DNA of 64,000 nt from Typhlomys cinereus. Its lineage: Eukaryota; Chordata; Mammalia; Rodentia; Platacanthomyidae. Positions 59,503-64,000 of the stretch are shown piece by piece. Location: positions 897,602-961,601 of the forward strand of contig JALPQD010000514.1 in assembly GCA_023101885.1 (NCBI GenBank). Reading direction: 5' to 3'. The notes under the pieces were generated by a model. The model did not search any database. It saw only the letters and a program-made list of their open reading frames with translations, and was not told where the DNA came from. A program made the translations under genes and the position numbers. The stretch's first letter is position 1. Every line of letters starts with the position of its first letter.

Positions 59503-59740
59503 GCACTTTGTGTCCCTGTGGAGGGCCATGGGTGTCTTTGGGAATTCATCCTGGATTGCTTCTACCTCCTCATTGCTTTGCTCTGGGATTTCCCAGGCCT
59601 CACTCTCCAGGGCCAGAAGTGTAGGCTGCTTGTGTTTCTGCCTGGTGTTTTGTTTTTTTTAACATGGGACCTAGGATCAGAATTCAGGACCTTCTTCTTG
59701 AGAGACAAGAGTATTAACCCTGAACCATCTCTCATACCCT
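59380..59740 (-). mobile_element. tRNA-derived SINE (older subfamily) with long (TG)n
   Basis: A TG/CG-rich run of about 88 nt (59407-59495) precedes atcctggattgcttctacct, atcagaattcaggacctt and gaaccatctctcat. It is in intron 6, antisense. The Cys/Val-rich frames here are repeat artefacts. Confidence 0.83.
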
Positions 59741-60101
59741 GTCTTCTAATAATTAGCAAAGTAGTGTTAGAGTGTGGTATAACAGTGTTGAACTGCCTTA
59801 AAAGAGTAGTGGAAATAAGAGAGGAAGACACTGTTGACATCTGCTTTGGAGGATTTGTTGAATAAATCCTTTGACTGACTACATGCGAATAGTCATGAAT
59901 TTGCAGAGGTAAAATCCAGGTAAAATCGGGTTCTACTGTGAGGTTCTGGTTGAGTCTTATGACGAGGGGGTTGCTCTTGATCACCCAGATGATTTTGATT
60001 CTTATTTTGGGAACTTAGGCTATAGGAATACAATAAAAGAATGAAGAAAAATGTAAAATATTTGTTGCTAAATACATAAAATATAAAAAGCTTATATCTT
60101 T

Positions 60102-60189
60102 TTTTTATTTATTATTTATTCAATTGTACATGTGTGCATGTGTGTGTATGTGTGTGTGTGTAGAACCACAGACGAATTTGGGAACCACC
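60102..60189 (-). mobile_element. 5'-truncated TG-tailed SINE (88 bp) with target-site duplication
   Basis: Only the 3' tail, TG run and gaaccacagacgaatttggg and aaccacc of the young subfamily are present. The 13-bp repeat agcttatatcttt at 60089-60101 and 60190-60202 shows a complete insertion event, so the missing tRNA head was lost at insertion. It ends 252 nt before STAM exon 7. Confidence 0.9.
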
Positions 60190-60441
60190 AGCTTATATCT
60201 TTATTATTGAAAATATTTTAAATTGTATCTTTTTAGTAAAAATTTCACACATATTTAAATTTTACTTTTAAGCTTTTAGTTATGAATGAATAAGTGCAAT
60301 AGACAAAGTGCCTCATTCACTATATCAAGATATACCTTAGACCCCAGCCACACTATTGAAAAGCATACTTTTTATGTTTCTTTGCACTTTGGATTATTGG
60401 CTGTGCTGACATTTGGAGTCTTTAAAAATGTTGTTTTCCAG

Positions 60442-60634
60442 CCATTGAGCTGTCCCTCAAGGAGCAAAGGCAGCAGTCAGCTGCCTCATCCACTTTGTAT
60501 CCAAGCACGTCCAGTCTCTTAACTAACCACCAGCACGAAGGCCGAAAAGTTCGTGCTATATATGACTTTGAAGCTGCTGAGGATAATGAACTTACTTTCA
60601 AAGCTGGGGAAATCATTACAGTTCTTGATGATAG
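60442..60634 (+). CDS. STAM: STAM coding exon 7 (residues 179-243)
   Basis: Encodes [13 protein letters not shown], the second half of the UIM with the ubiquitin-contacting Ala179 and Ser183. A serine/alanine-rich spacer follows, then the start of the SH3 domain: [19 protein letters not shown] and the acidic RT loop to VLDD. The AIYDF at 217-221 corresponds to the ALYDY signature. Donor ag|gtaagg (phase 2). The spacer SAASSTLYP differs slightly from human as I recall it. Confidence 0.97.
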
Positions 60635-61109
60635 GTAAGGATTGGTTAATTTTATATTGAACATTCTCATGAAAATCCTTAACCTAATTCCTTCATAGTT
60701 CGTACTATTTTTGTTGAATGCAGTTACCAAATTAATTAGAATATTGATTAGATATTGTGACTCGATTGATTTGTTAGTCTCACACTATATATTCTTACTT
60801 TGTAGTGTAATTTTTTTCTCATTCGTATTTATTTAAATGATTTTTCACCTGTTTTGAAGCCTTAGTTTTTTTCCTATCTATTTTTTCGGTTCCATTTAAT
60901 ATAAATTGTTGAATCTTTTACGAAGATAGTCTTGGAAAATACATTGGATTTACAAGGAAAAAAATGATTTTATTTATGCAGAATACTCTGTGTGGAGCAG
61001 AATAATTGTATAAGGAATTAAATGAATTGCAGATAATGAAATAATAAAATTTACAGCTAATTTTTAAAAATCCATAGTGAAGATTGTTTCTATAGACTCA
61101 TTTATTGTT

Positions 61110-61370
61110 TTAATCCTTTTGTGCTGCTATAAAAAATACTACCATAGTCTAGGTAACTTTTAAACATCAAAAATTTATTTTCATAGTTCTTAAAGACTGA
61201 AAAGTCCAAGATTTGTCAGATATGGTGTCAGATGAGGACCTTCTTCCTCATTCATAGGCACCAGTGTATTTGCGGTGTTCTCACACAACAGAATAAGCAA
61301 AGAAATTTCTTGATTCTCCTATAAGGCTATTAGCCATTCAAGATGGTTTTTGCCTTTGTGAAGTTAATGA
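61110..61370 (-). mobile_element. MLT1/MaLR-type LTR fragment, reversed, in intron 7
   Basis: The text tttgtgctgctataaaaaat, actaccatagtctaggtaac, aaatttattttcatagttct, taaagactgaaaagtccaag and gaggaccttcttcctcattc follows the familiar reversed MaLR LTR order. Confidence 0.6.
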
Positions 61371-61454
61371 GAGGTAATGTTGGCACAATGGGGGGTTTAG
61401 TATTTCTGCGTGTGCATTTTAGAAAAACAAAAATCCATACTGTAGCAGTTATCG

Positions 61455-61628
61455 TTTAGAATGTTTTCTTTTTTAAAAAACATTATTTATTTATATAATT
61501 GAGAGATAGGAGGTCGTCAAAAGACAACCTTCAAAACTTCGTTCTTTCCTTCTGTCATGTGAACTTACAGGGATGTTTCAGGTTTACAAGCAGGCATCTT
61601 GCACTCTGAGCTATCTCATCAGCCCCTT
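61455..61628 (-). mobile_element. Old B2-like SINE, reversed, in intron 7
   Basis: An AT-rich tail, gtttacaagcaggcatcttg and gagctatctcatcagcccct (the reversed SINE start) mark a decayed copy. Confidence 0.5.
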
Positions 61629-62226
61629 AATTTGTTTTCTTGAAAGGGAAAGTGATGTAAGATTTCTGCTGGTTAGCCTGCAAATTACACAAAGTCTTGA
61701 TTTTTTTTTTTTTTTTGAGTGTTTAACTCAGCATTCGTTAGCTTTGTGTGTACTCAGCACTAAAGATATTGTGTATGTGCTTTCAAGTTTTGTAGTATGA
61801 GGAGTGTCATCTTCCATATGTGTCAATGTTGAGAGGAAGAAATAAGCCTTACTAATGCGTACCTGAAAATTCAGTGCTGTGGGATGAAGATGTAGATTAA
61901 GAGTCTACTTTTACATCTTGTTACAGAGAGTTCTTACAGTAAAGCGTGGGAACCACCTAAAGCTGACAAATTGTAAGCATAAGAGCCTCTTTCAGGGGAG
62001 AGTTCATAGCCTTTTAATGGATTCTTAGAGCTTCACTGACCTTCGAGATAAAGAGCTGTGTGTTTAATAGCTTCTTTTCTGGGATCTCATTTCCTGTTCA
62101 TAGTAAAGTTGGGTTGCTGGCTCCTTTTTTGGGTTGTTGTGGGATTCTAGTCTATACTATGGATGATAAAGACTTACAGAAATAATAATCTTTTTGTAGT
62201 AAAGCATTCTTCTTGGTTTATCTTAG

Positions 62227-62321
62227 TGACCCCAACTGGTGGAAAGGTGAAACCCATCAAGGTGTAGGACTATTTCCCTCTAATTTTGTGACTGCAGATC
62301 TCACTGCTGAACCAGAAATGA
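62227..62321 (+). CDS. STAM: STAM coding exon 8 (residues 243-274 plus first base of 275)
   Basis: Encodes [20 protein letters not shown] then [11 protein letters not shown], completing the SH3 domain: the WW pair at 247-248 and the PSNF motif at 260-263 form the proline-rich ligand surface that in STAM binds deubiquitinases such as AMSH and UBPY. The acceptor is ttggtttatcttag and the donor is a|gtaagt (phase 1). This is the last coding exon inside the window. Val256 is Ile in human STAM as I recall it. Confidence 0.97.
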
Positions 62322-62457
62322 GTAAGTATTTTTAACGTGTTCGTGGATGATAGAAAATCCATAATGTTTTAGGTTAGTGCTAAAAAAACACATCTTTGTG
62401 AACTAATTAATAACTCTCAAATGTTAGTGCTTTTAGTGAATTTAAAAATCCAGTTTC

Positions 62458-62602
62458 CAAACTGGGCATAGTGGCACATGCCTATAATCCCAACACTCAC
62501 CTATAATTCTAATGTTTTGAATGCTAACACTACATAGTGAGTTGAAGGCTAGCCTGAGCTACAAAGTAAGACCTTGTTTCAAGAAACAAACAAACAAAGC
62601 AA
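62458..62602 (+). mobile_element. B1 SINE
   Basis: The text aactgggcatagtggcacat, gcctataatcccaacactca, gctagcctgagctacaaagt and aagaccttgtttcaagaaac and (AAAC)n is a sense B1. Confidence 0.85.
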
Positions 62603-63016
62603 TCCCTCAGGCAGATTGCTTAGCAGAAATAACTTAGAATTAAAGTCCTCTCTCTGTCTATCAAGATGAACTCTAGACAGGTTTCTTTGTCATATGTATC
62701 TGTATAGATGCCTCAAAAAACACAAAGTCAGCTAATAGAAAAGTGCCAAATGTTACTTTTCTATAGAGTTCTACATAATATTGTACTTCAGCAAATTTTC
62801 ATAATACTGAATTAGTCATCAAGAAATATTTAACTTATAACTCCTGCTGTTTGTGAAAGCAGAAAGCCTAAAAAGTTTCTGTTAGTGACTGAAAGGTTTA
62901 GAATTTTATAAGAGTTTCTATATATAAGTTGGTGTGCTATTCTTATCTGTCAGAATATCTCATTTTGTTTTTCTGTAATGCCAGATAGAAGGGATCCAAA
63001 AGAAATTAACAAAAGA

Positions 63017-63017
<1 letters not shown>

Positions 63018-63062
<45 letters not shown>
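63018..63062. repeat. (TG)n microsatellite
   Basis: About 22 uninterrupted TG steps; a second shorter TG run is at 63107-63128. His/Thr- or Cys/Val-rich frames here are artefacts. Confidence 0.95.
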
Positions 63063-63064
<2 letters not shown>

Positions 63065-63234
63065 CTGTATCTGGTCTCTCTGTATCTGACTATGACTGTC
63101 TGTTGGGGTGTGTGTGTGTGTGTGTGTGAGTGTAGGTACATGGCACATTCAGTTAAGCATGTTTGTGTGCATGTAGGTGCACCTGTGTGTACATATATGT
63201 AGAGACCAGAGGTCACCATCAGGCATTTATCAGG

Positions 63235-63905
63235 CATTTTCCTTGATCTTTTTATGATAATTTATTTTTGTGTGTGTATGTGTATGATACATGTTGAATG
63301 TAGGTACATGTTTGTCATAGTGCATATTATGAAACAAGCTTTAGGAGTTACATGGTGTACTTCACTTAGCTGACCTGTGAGCTTCCAGCCTATTCCTGTC
63401 TCCCATTCATCTTTATATGGGCTTCAGCACAGCAAGCTCTTTACCTATTGAATCATCTACCTTATCTTTCAAAAGATTATTTACATGTGTGTGTATGTGT
63501 GTAGGTCAGAGGGCAACTGCTCTGGAGTCACTTCTCTCTGCCTCCCTTCTTTCTGTAGGAGTGCTGGAATATGTACATGAACTACCACTTAACAGCATTT
63601 GACGTAGGTTTGAGGATTGGGCTTAGCGGTCAGTTCGCATAACAAGTGTTTTGTGCACTGGGCCATCTCACGGCCACTACCTTAATGTTTGAACAAGATC
63701 TCTCACTGAACCTGGATCTCATCACCTTAGCCAGGCCAGGTGGCCAGTGAACTTCTGGGATCTACCTATCTCTGATCTCCATCACTGGGGTTACAGTTGC
63801 CCGATGTTGTGCCTTGCTTTTACATGGGATGGTAGGAATCTGAACTCAGGTCCTCATACTCGTGAGGCAGACACTATTGACTGAGGCAGCTCTTCATCAC
63901 CTCTC
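63235..63905 (-). mobile_element. Decayed reversed SINE material
   Basis: Three patches are visible: 63235-63460 (TG-rich, caagctctttacctattgaa), 63480-63600 (gtgtgtaggtcagagggcaa) and 63685-63900 (gttgtgccttgcttttacat, gaatctgaactcaggtcctc, ctgaggcagctcttcatcac). The last is a reversed B4-like SINE. Boundaries are uncertain. Confidence 0.45.
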
Positions 63906-64000
63906 TCCCCCCTCCCAGTATTTTTTTAGTTTACAAGAACTAAGTAAGAAAGAATCTTTAAGGTCTTAGCCATATTTTTCCCCCAACAGCACCTAGTACT

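Larger units (their letters stand above)
23757..64000 (+). other. STAM: STAM transcription unit (partial, 3' end beyond window)
   Basis: STAM (STAM1) is an endosomal adaptor. With HRS/HGS it forms ESCRT-0, which gathers ubiquitinated cargo on early endosomes, and it recruits deubiquitinases through its SH3 domain. Eight exons join in frame: intron phases are 1, 2, 0, 0, 0, 1, 2, 1, with 823 coding nucleotides giving 274 codons plus one base. Predicted domains are VHS (about 16-143), UIM (about 171-190) and SH3 (about 210-269). STAM rather than its paralogue STAM2 is indicated by [26 protein letters not shown] and GQSRTGPKD. Intron lengths are 16556, 13314, 87, 741, 3085, 2367 and 1592 bp. Missing to the right are the HRS-binding coiled coil and the tyrosine-rich tail. 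Confidence 0.97.
62322..64000. other. STAM: STAM intron 8 (partial)
   Basis: No further coding exon is visible before the window ends. It holds a B1 SINE, a (TG)n run and decayed reversed SINEs, listed separately. Confidence 0.7.

Noticed and set aside
23757..62321. Assignment to STAM2 instead of STAM
   Set aside because: Residues such as [26 protein letters not shown] and the GQSRTGPKD loop follow STAM; STAM2 differs at these places.
1..64000. CRISPR arrays, operons, bacterial insertion sequences or phage attachment sites
   Set aside because: The DNA is a mammalian nuclear locus; the tandem repeats lack unique spacers and no prokaryotic gene is present.

Overview
The window is vertebrate, specifically rodent, nuclear DNA. 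It has no bacterial-type gene packing, long AT-rich introns, consensus GT-AG splice sites, and a dense load of rodent retroelements: B1, ID-like and B2-superfamily SINEs, Lx-type L1s, and MaLR/ORR1-type LTRs. The commonest SINE is a tRNA-derived B2-superfamily element with a built-in (TG)n run near its 3' end. It does not look like murid B2. I infer a myomorph rodent outside Muridae, possibly a dipodoid (jerboa or jumping mouse), but cannot prove this without a database.

One genuine protein-coding gene is present: STAM (signal transducing adaptor molecule 1), on the + strand. Its first eight coding exons lie at 23757-23796, 40353-40437, 53752-53827, 53915-54010, 54752-54898, 57984-58074, 60442-60634 and 62227-62321. 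They splice in frame into 274 complete codons, covering the VHS domain, the UIM and the whole SH3 domain. The gene runs off the right edge in intron 8, so the coiled-coil/GAT-like core and C-terminal tail are not here. A CpG island (about 22960-24200) surrounds exon 1 and is the presumed promoter.

The left 22.9 kb is intergenic. It contains an SNRPG processed pseudogene (with a 16-bp target-site duplication) and otherwise a multi-layer pile of nested retroelements. An ancient L1 (about 7960-14190) has been split by two younger L1s and a SINE, and one of those L1s has itself been split by another SINE. All recognisable L1 copies but the Lx relic at 19400-20115 and a doubtful 3' fragment at 5385-5770 point leftwards, antisense to STAM.

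Within STAM, intron 1 (16.6 kb) holds a 1.3-kb minisatellite of a 16-bp unit, a SINE cluster and old L1 debris. Intron 2 (13.3 kb) holds a MaLR provirus relic and a 3.6-kb 5'-truncated antisense L1. That L1's 14-bp target-site duplication ends only 19 nt before exon 3, so the exon's acceptor and branch region are confined to 33 nt of pre-insertion sequence. Exon 2 ends in an 18-bp tandem duplication that copies its splice donor. These two splice-site oddities are the most interesting signals. I saw no undescribed multi-gene system.
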